From contig CADALE010000013.1 of NCBI GenBank assembly GCA_902788705.1, positions 1-64,000 of the forward strand: 64,000 nt of DNA, given 5' to 3'. Below are positions 33,109-42,068 of the stretch, in pieces (the stretch's first letter is position 1; each line of letters opens with the position of its first letter). Origin of the DNA: an uncultured Coriobacteriaceae bacterium (GTDB lineage Bacteria > Actinomycetota > Coriobacteriia > Coriobacteriales > Atopobiaceae). The notes below the pieces were generated by a model, which did not search any database, had not been told where the DNA came from, and saw only the letters and a program-made list of their open reading frames with translations. Made by a program: the position numbers and the translations under genes.

Positions 33109-34449
33109 ATGGGTAGCCAGGCAAAGACGCACGTGCTGCTGGTGGTGTCGGGCGGCATCGCGGCCTACAAGGCCTGCGAGGTGCTGCGCGGCCTGCAGAA
33201 GGCCGGCTGCGAGGTGCGCGTGGCGATGACGCAGGATGCCACGAGGTTCGTGGGTGAGGTCACCTTCGAGGCGCTCTCGGGGCACGCGGTGTATACAAGC
33301 ATGTATGACAACGTGGGCGACCCGATCCCGCACATCTCCTCGTCCGAGTGGGCCGACGTGGCGCTTGTGTGCCCCGCCACGGCCAACATCATGGCCAAGA
33401 TGGCGCATGGGGTGGCGGACGACCTCGCAAGCTCCACGCTGCTGGCGTGTGGCTGTCCTGTGCTGGTGGCACCGGCCATGAACGTTCGCATGTGGCAGAA
33501 CCCGGCCACGCAGGCCAACCTGCGCGTGCTGCAGGACCGCGGGGTGGGCTTCGTCATGCCCACGGAGGGTCGTCTGGCCTGTGGCGACGTAGGCACAGGC
33601 AAGCTTGCCGACGTGGCGGACATCGTTTCGGCCACGCTTGCGGTGCTGGGCGAGGCGGCAACCCCTGAGCCGGCTTCGGTGTCGGGCAATCCGGAAGTCC
33701 AACCGACGGGCCAAGACGGCCTGCTCGAGCTCATCCGTGCTGCTGCCGCCTCCTCGGGAGGGGCCATCACCATCGAGGAGCCCGTCCGAGACCTCGTGGG
33801 ATGGTCCTTCCTCATCACCGCGGGACCCACGCACGAGGCCATCGACCCCGTGAGGTTCATCGCCAACGCCTCGACCGGCAAGATGGGCTACACCATCGCC
33901 CGTCGTGCGGCAGAGCGCGGCGCGAAGGTGACCATCGTCTCGGGCCCAGTGTCCCTCGAGGCACCCGAAGGCGTCGAGGTGGTGCGCGTGACTTCGGCGG
34001 CGCAAATGTACGAAGCTGCCACCAGCCGATTCACGTCGTCGGTCGACTGCGCCATCTGCACGGCTGCCGTGGCCGACTACACGCCCGCGCACCCTGCGGA
34101 CCACAAGCTCAAGAAGGGCATCGAGCGCATTGACGTCATCGAGCTCGTCGAGACGCGCGACATCCTTGCCGCGCTTGCCAGCATGAAGGACTCGGGCCAG
34201 GTAGTGGTTGGGTTTGCTGCCGAGACTAACGACCTCATTGCCTATGCGCAGGCCAAGCTTGCCAAGAAGGGCTGCGACCTCATCGTGGCAAACGACGTCT
34301 CGCGCGCTGACTCCACCTTCGGTGCCGACACAAGCCGCATCTCGCTGGTGTCGTCCGAAGGCGTCGACGAGCGCGAGACGATGCCGCTGCCGCAGGTTGC
34401 CGACGCCATCCTCGACCGCGTGTGCGAGATCATGGAGGGCCGCGCGTGA
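33109..34449 (+). CDS. coaBC: Phosphopantothenoylcysteine decarboxylase/synthetase
   Basis: A 446-residue bifunctional enzyme of coenzyme A synthesis. The N-terminal flavoprotein (CoaC) shows VVSGGIAAYKACEVLRGL, the substrate-binding HISSSEWAD, PAMNVRMW and GRLACGDVGTGKLADV with the active cysteine. The C-terminal CoaB part begins near residue 230: FLITAGPTHEAIDPVRFIAN, STGKMGYTIARRAA, and VADYTPAHPADHKLKKG. The linker is somewhat longer than usual. The stop overlaps the GTG start of nfo. Confidence 0.95.
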   Translation: MGSQAKTHVLLVVSGGIAAYKACEVLRGLQKAGCEVRVAMTQDATRFVGEVTFEALSGHAVYTSMYDNVGDPIPHISSSEWADVALVCPATANIMAKMAHGVADDLASSTLLACGCPVLVAPAMNVRMWQNPATQANLRVLQDRGVGFVMPTEGRLACGDVGTGKLADVADIVSATLAVLGEAATPEPASVSGNPEVQPTGQDGLLELIRAAAASSGGAITIEEPVRDLVGWSFLITAGPTHEAIDPVRFIANASTGKMGYTIARRAAERGAKVTIVSGPVSLEAPEGVEVVRVTSAAQMYEAATSRFTSSVDCAICTAAVADYTPAHPADHKLKKGIERIDVIELVETRDILAALASMKDSGQVVVGFAAETNDLIAYAQAKLAKKGCDLIVANDVSRADSTFGADTSRISLVSSEGVDERETMPLPQVADAILDRVCEIMEGRA

Positions 34450-35318
34450 CGCGCCTGTGTGTGGGCTGCCACCTCTCGACGGCGCAAGGCTATGCCGCGA
34501 TGGGCCAGCAGGCGGTGGACCTTGACGCCACCACCTTCGCCTTCTTCACGCGAAACCCGCGCGGAGGCAACGCGAGGCCGCTTGATCCGGACGACGTGCG
34601 TGCACTGGGGGAGACCTTGGCCACACATGGGTTTGGCACGCTGGTGGCCCATGCGCCGTACACCATGAACCTCTGCTCGGCCAAGGAAGACACGGTGGCC
34701 TTCGCGCGCAGGACCATGGCCTCAGACCTCGAGCGCCTGGAGAGCCTGCCGGGGACCTACTACAACTTCCATCCGGGCAGCCACGTGGGCCAGGGGGCCG
34801 AGACGGGCATACGGCTGATCTGCGAGGGGCTGAACGAGGCGCTGGTGCCTGGCCAGTCCACCACGGTGCTGCTCGAGACCATGGCCGGCAAGGGAAGCGA
34901 GGTCGGGCGCACCTTCGAGGAGCTGGCCGCCATCATCGACGGCGTGCAGCACGACGAGCTGCTGGGCGTGTGCCTTGACACCTGTCACGTGTGGGACGGC
35001 GGATATGACGTCTCGGGCCGGCTGGACGAGGTGCTTGCCGAGTTTGACCGCGTCATCGGCCTTGGGCGCCTCAAGGCGCTGCACCTCAATGACTCGATGA
35101 ACCCGCTGGGGTCGCACAAGGACCGCCATGCCCAGCTGGGGGAGGGCCATATCGGCCTTGATGCCTTCGCGGCGATCGTGCGTCATCCCCTTCTGCGCAC
35201 CCTGCCCATGGTGTTGGAGACCCCGGGAGGCCTCGAGGGATACCGGCGCGAGATCGCGCTTCTGAGGGGGTTTGCCGGCGAGGCGACGGCACAGGACAAG
35301 GAAGGCGGGAGCCAATAG
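34446..35318 (+). CDS. nfo: Deoxyribonuclease IV (AP endonuclease)
   Basis: A 290-residue zinc TIM-barrel AP endonuclease acting in base excision repair. GCHLSTAQG, AHAPYTMNLCSAKEDTVAFA, YNFHPGSHVGQGAE, LLETMAGKGSEVGRTFEELA, GVCLDTCHVWDGGYD, LHLNDSMNPLGSHKDRHAQL and ETPGG supply the conserved metal ligands. GTG 34446 overlaps the coaBC stop (GTGA) and has GGAGG upstream. The next gene starts on the last base of its stop codon. Confidence 0.95.
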   Translation: MTRLCVGCHLSTAQGYAAMGQQAVDLDATTFAFFTRNPRGGNARPLDPDDVRALGETLATHGFGTLVAHAPYTMNLCSAKEDTVAFARRTMASDLERLESLPGTYYNFHPGSHVGQGAETGIRLICEGLNEALVPGQSTTVLLETMAGKGSEVGRTFEELAAIIDGVQHDELLGVCLDTCHVWDGGYDVSGRLDEVLAEFDRVIGLGRLKALHLNDSMNPLGSHKDRHAQLGEGHIGLDAFAAIVRHPLLRTLPMVLETPGGLEGYRREIALLRGFAGEATAQDKEGGSQ

Positions 35319-37114
35319 TGGGCATACTCATCGGATGCGAGCGGCTAAGCCACGAGTGGCCGGGCAAGCCGGTGCTCAAGGAGCAGTCGTTCGGGGTGAA
35401 CGAGGGCGACCGCATAGGCGTGGTGGGCCGCAACGGCGACGGCAAGTCGTCGCTGCTGCGTATCCTCTCCGGCCAGCTTGAGGCAGACTCGGGCACGATC
35501 ACCTATCGCGGCGGCATCGCCGTGGGCCTGCTGGCCCAGGACGACGCGTTTGCAGACGACGAGACCGTCGCGCATGCGGTGGTGGGCGACGTCCCTGAGT
35601 ATGTGTGGGCGTCGGACGCTACCACAAGGGGCATAATCGCCCGTCTGGTGGGCGACGTGCCCTGGGACGCCTTGGTGGGTGAGCTCTCTGGCGGCCAGCG
35701 CCGTCGCTGCGATCTTGCGCGGGTGCTCATTGGCTCATGGGACGTGCTGCTGATGGACGAGCCCACCAACCACCTTGACCTCTCCACCATCACCTGGCTA
35801 GCTGCACACCTCAAGCAGCGCTTCGCCGCTGGCGAGGGGGCGCTCCTGCTGGTGACGCACGACCGCTGGTTCCTTGACGAGGTGTGCGAGGAGATGTGGG
35901 AGGTGCACGACGGCGTCATCGACCCCTTCGAAGGTGGCTACTCGGCATACATCCAGCAGCGCGTCGAGCGCGAGCGCCAGGCGGCTGTCATCGAGGAGCG
36001 CCGGCAGAACACCCTGCGCAAGGAGCTCAACTGGCTGGCGCATGGCGCACAGGCGCGCACCAGCAAGCCGCGCTTCCGCATAGAGGCAGCCCGCGCGCTC
36101 CTTGCCAACGATCCGCCGCTGCGCAACCCCATCGAGCTCAAGCGCATGGCGGTGAGCCGCCTGGGCAAGCAGGTCATCGAGATGAAGGACGTCTTTGTGC
36201 GCTACGGGAGCAACGAGGTCCTGCACGACATATCGTGGCTCATCGGGCCCGGCGACCGCTACGGCATCCTAGGCGAGAACGGCGTGGGCAAGTCCACGCT
36301 GCTGCAGGTAATGACCGGCAGGATGCAACCATCTTCGGGAAGCGTGAAGATAGGCAAGTCGGTCAAGTTCGGATTCATGTCACAGCAGCTGGACGCCCTG
36401 TCTGAGCGCGACGACTGGCGCGTCTCCGAGCTGCTGGGCACCTTCAAGCGACGCTACGTGGTGGACGGCAAGGAGCAGAGCCCCGAGCAGCTGCTCGAGC
36501 GCATGGGGTTCGAACGGCGCGACTTCCCGACCTTCGTGAAGTCGCTCTCGGGCGGGCAGCGACGTCGCCTGGCGCTCATGTGCGTGCTGATGAGCGAGCC
36601 AAACGTGCTGGTGCTTGACGAGCCCGGCAACGACCTTGACACCGACATGCTTGCCGTGATGGAGGACCTGCTGGACACCTGGCCGGGAACCCTGCTGCTG
36701 GTAAGCCATGACCGCTACCTGATGGAGCGCGTCACCGACGACCAGTTTGCGCTGATCGGCGGGCAGCTGCGGCACGTACCTGGAGGGGTGGACGAGTATC
36801 TGCGGCTTCTCGCGGCCTCGAATGCCGAGGCGGCGCCACCTGCTCAGGCACCGGCTGCCGAGCCCGCGATGCAGCCAGCAAGCGGCCTGAGCAACGCCGA
36901 GCGACGTGATGCCAAGCGCCGCTTCGATGCCGTGGGACGCAGGCTGGACAAGCTCTCGGACGAGCCAGACCGCCTGCGCGCCGAGCTTGCCGCAACCGAC
37001 GCCACCGACTACCGGGCACTGCTTGACAAGCAGGCCGAGATCGATGCCATGCTGGACGAGATTGCCGCCCTCGAGGAGGAGTGGCTCGAGCTTTCCGAGC
37101 ACCTGGGCGAGTGA
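35318..37114 (+). CDS. ABC-F ATPase, Uup-like
   Basis: A 598-residue soluble twin-ABC protein. Domain 1: [32 protein letters not shown]. Domain 2: GENGVGKSTLL, LSGGQRRRLAL, VLVLDEPGNDLD. The linker (RQNTLRKELNWLAHGAQART) and the C-terminal coiled coil (SNAERRDAKRRFDAVGRRLD) resemble Uup, which acts in ribosome biogenesis and tolerance of DNA structures. The start is GTG 35318, overlapping the nfo stop. It is a different subfamily from the ABC-F protein at 16969. It ends convergent with the histidine kinase. Confidence 0.88.
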   Translation: MGILIGCERLSHEWPGKPVLKEQSFGVNEGDRIGVVGRNGDGKSSLLRILSGQLEADSGTITYRGGIAVGLLAQDDAFADDETVAHAVVGDVPEYVWASDATTRGIIARLVGDVPWDALVGELSGGQRRRCDLARVLIGSWDVLLMDEPTNHLDLSTITWLAAHLKQRFAAGEGALLLVTHDRWFLDEVCEEMWEVHDGVIDPFEGGYSAYIQQRVERERQAAVIEERRQNTLRKELNWLAHGAQARTSKPRFRIEAARALLANDPPLRNPIELKRMAVSRLGKQVIEMKDVFVRYGSNEVLHDISWLIGPGDRYGILGENGVGKSTLLQVMTGRMQPSSGSVKIGKSVKFGFMSQQLDALSERDDWRVSELLGTFKRRYVVDGKEQSPEQLLERMGFERRDFPTFVKSLSGGQRRRLALMCVLMSEPNVLVLDEPGNDLDTDMLAVMEDLLDTWPGTLLLVSHDRYLMERVTDDQFALIGGQLRHVPGGVDEYLRLLAASNAEAAPPAQAPAAEPAMQPASGLSNAERRDAKRRFDAVGRRLDKLSDEPDRLRAELAATDATDYRALLDKQAEIDAMLDEIAALEEEWLELSEHLGE

Positions 37115-37129
37115 CCCTCCCGACCGACG

Positions 37130-38476
37130 CTAGCGCGGGATGTGCACGGTGAAGCGCGTGCCCACGCCTTCGCGCGACAGCACCTCGATGGAGCCGCCAT
37201 GGGCGTCCACGATCCACTTGGCGATGGACAGGCCCAGGCCCGAGCCGCTCGTGCCTTCGGAGCGTGCCCCGTCGGCACGATAGAAGCGCTCGAAGACGTG
37301 CGCCGCGTCGGCCTCCGACATACCGATGCCCTCGTCCTGCACCGTGCACAGCACCTCGCCATCGCCCTCGGCCACGCCGAGCGTGATGGTTGTGCCATCG
37401 GATGAGTACTTCTCGGCGTTCTGCACGATGATGCGCACCACCTGCTTGAGCATCGCAAGGTCGCCGGTCACCACGTAGCGCTCGTCCACCACCTGCTCGT
37501 CGTCGATGGAGCAGGCGTAGAGGTGGCCCTCGTCGATCATGACCGACTCGTCATACACGTCGCGCACCACATCGGCAAGGTTGACGGGCTGGTGCTGCAG
37601 GGTGTTTCGGCCCGAGTCTCCCCGCGCCAGGAACAACAGCTGCTCCACGAGCTCCTGCATGTGCTCGGACTCAGCCTTCAGCGCCTCGATCGACTCGTGC
37701 AGCACCTCCTGGTCGGTGGCGCCCCACCGGTCAAGCATGTTCACGTATCCCTGGATCACCGCGATGGGGGTGCGCAGCTCATGGCTCGCGTCAGACACGA
37801 AGCGCATCTGCTGCAGCTTCGCCTCCTGCATCTGGCGCAGAAGCCCGTTGAGCGCCACCTCGATGGAGCGCAGGTCCTGGTCGCCGGTGGAGACCGTAGG
37901 GGAGTCCACCGACGCCCGCGCAATGGCCTGCTCGAGCGTCGCCATCTTGGAGGTGCCTCCCTGCGCCGCCATAGGGTCGCTCACGCCTGCCTGGCCGATG
38001 CTGTCTGCCATCACGGCAAGGTCGTTGAGGGGCTGCAGCTTGCGGCGCACGCGGCGCGTGTCCGAGAAGAAGTCGAAGAGGTCAAGGAACTGGCAGAAGA
38101 GCGCAAACAGGAGGTAGGGGAATAGCGTCTGGAGATAGCCAAGCACGGGAAAGCGGTAGGTCACGCCGTCTCCACCGTAGATGAGGTACGCCCACGTCGT
38201 TGTGTTGGCTCCCTCGCCCACGAAGGCCCAGCTGCCTGGCGTGAGCACGCGGAACCAGCCGGTACCCGCCTCGATGCCGTCGAGGGCGGCTACGGGCAGC
38301 GTGCTTGCGCAGTGCCACGTGAAGAGAGCCGCCAGAACCACGAGGGCAAAGAGGTCCGCACACAGCACCCCAAGCACCTTGCGCCACCAGAAGCCCCAGC
38401 TGATGGAGCGCGCAATCGAGGCCGTGGGACGCAGCCTGCGGTCCCTGGCTGTGTCGCTATCCCTCACGTATGACAT
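37130..38476 (-). CDS. Sensor histidine kinase
   Basis: A 448-residue membrane kinase. One helix near residues 35-57 (VLGVLCADLFALVVLAALFT) and one near 125-145 (LFPYLLFALFCQFLDLFDFF) bracket an extracytoplasmic loop of about 65 residues. The H-box is FVSDASHELRTPIAVIQGYV, with the phospho-acceptor His; N-box QNAEKYSS, G1 DEGIGM and G2 GLGLSIAKWI complete the HATPase. It overlaps the response-regulator gene by 20 bases. The sensed signal is unknown. Confidence 0.92.
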   Translation of the reverse strand: MSYVRDSDTARDRRLRPTASIARSISWGFWWRKVLGVLCADLFALVVLAALFTWHCASTLPVAALDGIEAGTGWFRVLTPGSWAFVGEGANTTTWAYLIYGGDGVTYRFPVLGYLQTLFPYLLFALFCQFLDLFDFFSDTRRVRRKLQPLNDLAVMADSIGQAGVSDPMAAQGGTSKMATLEQAIARASVDSPTVSTGDQDLRSIEVALNGLLRQMQEAKLQQMRFVSDASHELRTPIAVIQGYVNMLDRWGATDQEVLHESIEALKAESEHMQELVEQLLFLARGDSGRNTLQHQPVNLADVVRDVYDESVMIDEGHLYACSIDDEQVVDERYVVTGDLAMLKQVVRIIVQNAEKYSSDGTTITLGVAEGDGEVLCTVQDEGIGMSEADAAHVFERFYRADGARSEGTSGSGLGLSIAKWIVDAHGGSIEVLSREGVGTRFTVHIPR

Positions 38477-39176
38477 AGCCCACTCCCCGTACCGTGGTGA
38501 TCAGCTTGATGCCAAAGCGGTCGTCGATCTTCGAGCGCAGATGGCGGATGTATACGTCGATGATGTTGGTCTCGCCCACGAAGTCGTAGCCAAGGGCAAG
38601 GCTTGCCAGCCGGTCGCGCGTCATCACGATGTTGAGGTTCTCCATGAGGGCGTGCAGCACCTCGAACTCGCGGTTGGTCAGCTCAACGGGCTCGCCCGAC
38701 ACCGTCACCTCGTAGCGGTCGACGTCAAGGGCCACGTCGCCCGCGCGCAGCACGCGCGTGCTAGGCGCAGGTGCAGGCTCGGTCGCAGCCTGCGCCGTGG
38801 GCTCGGCAGCCATCGACTCGCGACGCTTGAGGGCCACGCGGATGCGCGCCAGCAGCTCCTCGATGGCGAAGGGCTTGGTCACGTAGTCATCCGCGCCGGC
38901 GTCGAGGCCGGCCACCTTGTCCATCACGGCGTCGCGCGCGGTAAGGAGAATCACCGGCACGTCCTTCTCGCGACGGATACGGCGCAGCACCTCCATGCCG
39001 TTGAGCTGTGGAAGCAGCACGTCAAGCAGCACGAGGTCGTAGTCCTGCGACAGGGCGGCATCCACGGCGTCACGGCCGTTGTCCACCTTGTCCACCTCGT
39101 AGCCCTCATGCGTGAGCTCAAGCTCCACGAAGCGGGCGATCTTCGCCTCGTCCTCGACAACCAAGATCTTGGTCAT
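38457..39176 (-). CDS. OmpR/PhoB-family response regulator
   Basis: A 239-residue regulator. The receiver domain (KILVVEDEAKIARFVELELT, phospho-Asp in LVLLDVLLP, TARD, KPFAIEELLARI) is joined by a Pro/Ala-rich linker to a winged helix (LTNREFEVLHALMENLNIVM, TNIIDVYIRHLRSKIDDRFG, TVRGVGYVIREG). ATG 39176 has GGAGG upstream; the TTG four codons earlier is rejected. It is upstream of and overlaps the kinase gene. A TGCTACAAT extended -10 box precedes it. Confidence 0.94.
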   Translation of the reverse strand: MTKILVVEDEAKIARFVELELTHEGYEVDKVDNGRDAVDAALSQDYDLVLLDVLLPQLNGMEVLRRIRREKDVPVILLTARDAVMDKVAGLDAGADDYVTKPFAIEELLARIRVALKRRESMAAEPTAQAATEPAPAPSTRVLRAGDVALDVDRYEVTVSGEPVELTNREFEVLHALMENLNIVMTRDRLASLALGYDFVGETNIIDVYIRHLRSKIDDRFGIKLITTVRGVGYVIREG

Positions 39177-39215
39177 GACACCCTCCAAGGCACGGCCGGC
39201 ATGCTTTCATCAGCG

Positions 39216-39224
39216 ATTGTAGCA
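39216..39224 (-). promoter_or_regulatory. Extended -10 promoter of the two-component operon
   Basis: Read leftward, TGCTACAAT occurs 40 bases before the response-regulator ATG. It is identical to the box before der. Confidence 0.5.
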
Positions 39225-39231
39225 ACAGGAA

Positions 39232-39263
39232 GGCGGGGCGGCGCGTCGTGCGCACGCCCCGCC
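39232..39263 (-). terminator. GC-rich terminator after the DUF4342 gene
   Basis: GGCGGGGCG (39232-39240) and CGCCCCGCC (39255-39263) form a 9-bp stem with a partly self-pairing loop. Read leftward it is followed by TTCCTGTT, and it separates the DUF4342 gene from the two-component promoter. Confidence 0.6.
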
Positions 39264-39284
39264 AAATAGCTGCCGGCCAAACGG

Positions 39285-39827
39285 CTAGTCTTCGTCGCGG
39301 AAGTCGTCGCGGATGCTGGTGGCGACGTCGGCGGCCTTGTCCATCGCGTCGTTCACGTCAATCGTGAACGCGCTGGCGCCCTCGATGCGATAGCGGAACC
39401 CAAAGAACAGGCCGATGATGAGCAGCCAGAGGGTGGCACCCCAGGCCAGAAGGCCGATCACAAGGAACAGCACGGGGATGGAGATCGAGCGCTGGCCGTG
39501 GCGCTCGGCCACGAAGGTCATGTCGATGCCTGCCCGAAGCACGTGCTTTACCTGCTCGCAGAAGCGGCCCCACCACTCGCCGAACCTGGTCTTGCGCGTC
39601 TGCTCGGCGTACTCGCTCTGTGCCTGCTCCATCTCGGGCGAGACGCGCGTGGGCTGCTCGGACGACGTGGTGAAGGTGGTGGTCTGCGTGCGGGCCTTGC
39701 CCTCGCGCTCGAGGCGCACGATGGCGTCCAGCACGTCGTAGCCGCATGCCTCAAGGGCGTCACGCGCCTCCTCGTAGCTCACGCCGCACTTCTCACGAAC
39801 CAGCTCGACCTTCTCAAGCTTTTCCAT
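39285..39827 (-). CDS. DUF4342 protein with UBA-like domain and membrane segment
   Basis: A 180-residue protein. Residues 1-45 (KVELVREKCGVSYEEARDAL, then CGYDVLDAIVRLE) have the UBA-like fold of DUF4342. A charged linker follows, then a hydrophobic hairpin near 118-145 (ISIPVLFLVIGLLAWGATLW, LIIGLFFGF). The C-terminal tail is acidic. The topology suggests a membrane-bound protein presenting a UBA-like domain to the cytosol. It is a monocistronic gene with its own terminator. Function is unknown. Confidence 0.8.
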   Translation of the reverse strand: MEKLEKVELVREKCGVSYEEARDALEACGYDVLDAIVRLEREGKARTQTTTFTTSSEQPTRVSPEMEQAQSEYAEQTRKTRFGEWWGRFCEQVKHVLRAGIDMTFVAERHGQRSISIPVLFLVIGLLAWGATLWLLIIGLFFGFRYRIEGASAFTIDVNDAMDKAADVATSIRDDFRDED

Positions 39828-40035
39828 GGCCGCATCCTTTCGCTAGCGTGCTTGTACAAGATGCATGATGGCGTCCCAAGATTAATGCATCGGGTAGCAA
39901 AGATGAATTCCGGATGAGTTTGCCATGCGCGATGGTGGTTTTGCCAAGAGCGCATCCGCCGCTTCGGGGCTAGGCATATCACTCATAATGCGTCATCATG
40001 TACGGCGTTTGGTGACGATGTATTTGGGAGCAGCC

Positions 40036-41136
40036 ATGCCATTTCTCCTGCCTACGTACCGAGAGCCCGACTTCTCGTCCGAACTTTTGCGCAGTGCCCC
40101 CGACGCGACGTTTGTCGCGGTCGATGTGGCTGGCGTGGCTCCCTGCGGATTCCACAGCACCTCGATGCACCCCGAGTACTTCAAGGTGGGTGGCCGCTGG
40201 GTGCTGGCGCGCCACATGATGATGGACGACGTGGTGCGGCTCTGCGCCGATGGCCAGGTGGAGGTGCTGCCCGCGCGCGACCTGTGCGAGGGCGACCTCG
40301 TGGCCGTTGGGCGCGCCGAGGATGGCTCGGAGGGCATCTTGGTATGGTCTGAAGGATTTGTTCCCGCAGGCCAGGACCGCCCGCAGGACCAGTTTGCCTT
40401 CCGGCAGGGGAGGAGTCGGGAGACGTCGTACGCCCGCGACTACGACCAGCTGGTCGAGCTGCTGCGGCACGAGCGCGACCACGGCTTCGTGCTGTGGGTT
40501 GCCGGCCCCGCCTTCACCTTCGACGCTGCTGCGCGAAGCGCCATGTCAGCCATCATCGACGCGGGCTATGCTGATGGCCTCATGGGGGGCAACGCGCTGG
40601 CCACGCACGACCTCGAGGGTGCCCTGCTTCACACGGCCCTGGGGCAGGACATCTACACGCAGGAGTCGCAGCCAGGCGGCCACTACAACCACATGGACGT
40701 CATCAACGAGGTGCGGCGCTCGGGGTCCATCGCGCAGTTCATCGCCGACCACGAACTTGACGACGGCATCATGTGCGCCCTGGAGCGTCGAGGCGTGCCT
40801 TACGTGCTGGCAGGCTCGATCCGCGACGACGGGCCGCTTCCCGAGGTCATAGGCAACGCCTACGACGCGCAGGATGCCATGTGCGGGCTCATCTCCCAGG
40901 CCACCACCATCATCTGCATGGCCACCATGCTGCACTCCATTGCCACCGGCAACATGGCGCCGTCCTACCACGTGCAGGATGACGGAACGGTGCGGCCGGT
41001 CATGTTCTATGCGGTGGATGCCACCGAGTTTGCCGTAAACAAGCTGCGCGACCGCGGTTCGCTCTCGGCCACCACCATCGTGTCGAACGCCCATGACTTC
41101 ATCACGCGCCTGGCGCACGGCCTCGGCCTTGCTTGA
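40036..41136 (+). CDS. TIGR00300-type ornithine cyclodeaminase-like protein
   Basis: A 366-residue protein. GGNALATHDLEGALLHTALG, SQPGGHYNHMDVINEVRRSG, VLAGSIRDDGPLPEVIGNAY, CMATMLHSIATGNMAP and YAVDATEFAVNKLRDRGS match the LOR/SDH-like TIGR00300 domain, found as the C-terminal ornithine cyclodeaminase half of cyanobacterial ArgZ/AgrE and as archaeal-type OCD. It would convert ornithine to proline and ammonia with NAD+. The arginine dihydrolase half is missing. ATG 40036 has GGGAG upstream. It stands alone, upstream of the hexulose-phosphate synthase-like gene. The activity is inferred from family only. Confidence 0.75.
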   Translation: MPFLLPTYREPDFSSELLRSAPDATFVAVDVAGVAPCGFHSTSMHPEYFKVGGRWVLARHMMMDDVVRLCADGQVEVLPARDLCEGDLVAVGRAEDGSEGILVWSEGFVPAGQDRPQDQFAFRQGRSRETSYARDYDQLVELLRHERDHGFVLWVAGPAFTFDAAARSAMSAIIDAGYADGLMGGNALATHDLEGALLHTALGQDIYTQESQPGGHYNHMDVINEVRRSGSIAQFIADHELDDGIMCALERRGVPYVLAGSIRDDGPLPEVIGNAYDAQDAMCGLISQATTIICMATMLHSIATGNMAPSYHVQDDGTVRPVMFYAVDATEFAVNKLRDRGSLSATTIVSNAHDFITRLAHGLGLA

Positions 41137-41235
41137 TAGCTAACGCGTCTAGGGACGTGGCCGCAATGTCGGCTCACCGACCCACGCCAGTGCGCTAGAC
41201 TTGGGCCATCAGTCATCCTGAGGTTGGGAGGGCAC

Positions 41236-41862
41236 ATGAGGCTGCAGCTTGCCATGGACGTTTCCGAGCTTTCCACCGTATATGAGGTTGCGGACCTCGT
41301 GCATGGGGTCGTTGACATCTTCGAGGTGGGCACCCCCGTCATCATGAAGTATGGCAATGCCCCGGTGCGCACCCTCAAGGAGCGCTATCCCGACTGGACG
41401 ATTCTTGCCGACTCGAAGATCATGGACGGCGGCTCGGTGGAGTGCCTCGACCTCGTGCGCGCGGGTGCCGACATCGTCACGGTGATGGCTGTCTCGGACA
41501 ACGCCACCATCAGCGAGGTCATCGAGGTGGCCCATGCCTATGGCCGCGAGGTGATGGCCGACCTCATGTGCGTTGACGACATCGCCGCCCGCTCACGCGA
41601 GCTGGTGGAGCTGGGAGTGGACTACGTGGCGGTGCATACGGCCTTCGACGTGCAGAAGTTTGGCCGCACGCCCCTGAAGGACCTGCAGGAGCTGGTACGG
41701 GCCATCGAGCCTGCAAAGGCGGCGGTGGCAGGTGGCGTGAAGCAGGCAACCATCGCTGACTACGTGGCCGAGGGACCGGGCATCGTGATTGCCGGGGCTG
41801 CGCTGTACGGCGCGTCTGACGTGGAGCAGGCGGCCATCGACATGAAGGCGGCCCTGCGGTAG
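41236..41862 (+). CDS. 3-hexulose-6-phosphate synthase-like enzyme
   Basis: A 208-residue TIM barrel of the orotidine-phosphate decarboxylase superfamily. QLAMDVSELSTVYEVADLVH, ADSKIMDGG (Asp-x-Lys metal/phosphate site), AGADIVTVMAVSDNATISEV, MADLMCVDD and HTAFDVQKFG fit hexulose-6-phosphate synthase better than 3-keto-L-gulonate-6-phosphate decarboxylase. HPS condenses formaldehyde with Ru5P; no isomerase (PHI) gene is adjacent. GGGAGGG precedes ATG 41236. The two activities cannot be told apart with certainty here. Confidence 0.8.
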   Translation: MRLQLAMDVSELSTVYEVADLVHGVVDIFEVGTPVIMKYGNAPVRTLKERYPDWTILADSKIMDGGSVECLDLVRAGADIVTVMAVSDNATISEVIEVAHAYGREVMADLMCVDDIAARSRELVELGVDYVAVHTAFDVQKFGRTPLKDLQELVRAIEPAKAAVAGGVKQATIADYVAEGPGIVIAGAALYGASDVEQAAIDMKAALR

Positions 41863-41926
41863 TCATCGATGCGCGCGGGGCCATGCGTGCCCCTCGCGGC
41901 ATATCCTCAAGACGCTCGTTACGGCT

Positions 41927-41942
41927 TTGTGTATACGAACAA
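41927..41942. promoter_or_regulatory. TTGTG-N6-AACAA site upstream of the flavin reductase
   Basis: TTGTGTATACGAACAA differs by one arm base from the TTGTG-N6-CACAA palindrome present at 44791 and 51023. It lies 127 bases before the flavin reductase start. A possible PucR-type binding site. Confidence 0.4.
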
Positions 41943-42024
41943 TGAATTGCTAGCTCATCCGCTCCGTTTTGGTGGGCTAGGATGATGAACATGCACGGAA
42001 TCGTTCATAAACTCGAAACAATAG

Positions 42025-42045
42025 GCCGCATCGGGGAGATGCGGC
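42025..42045 (+). promoter_or_regulatory. Leader hairpin before the flavin reductase gene
   Basis: GCCGCATC-GGGGA-GATGCGGC is a perfect 8-bp stem whose base lies 23 bases before the ATG. It has no T-run, so it may act as an mRNA stabiliser or attenuator rather than a terminator. Confidence 0.4.
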
Positions 42046-42068
42046 ATACGCATCGAGAGGAGCGATTC

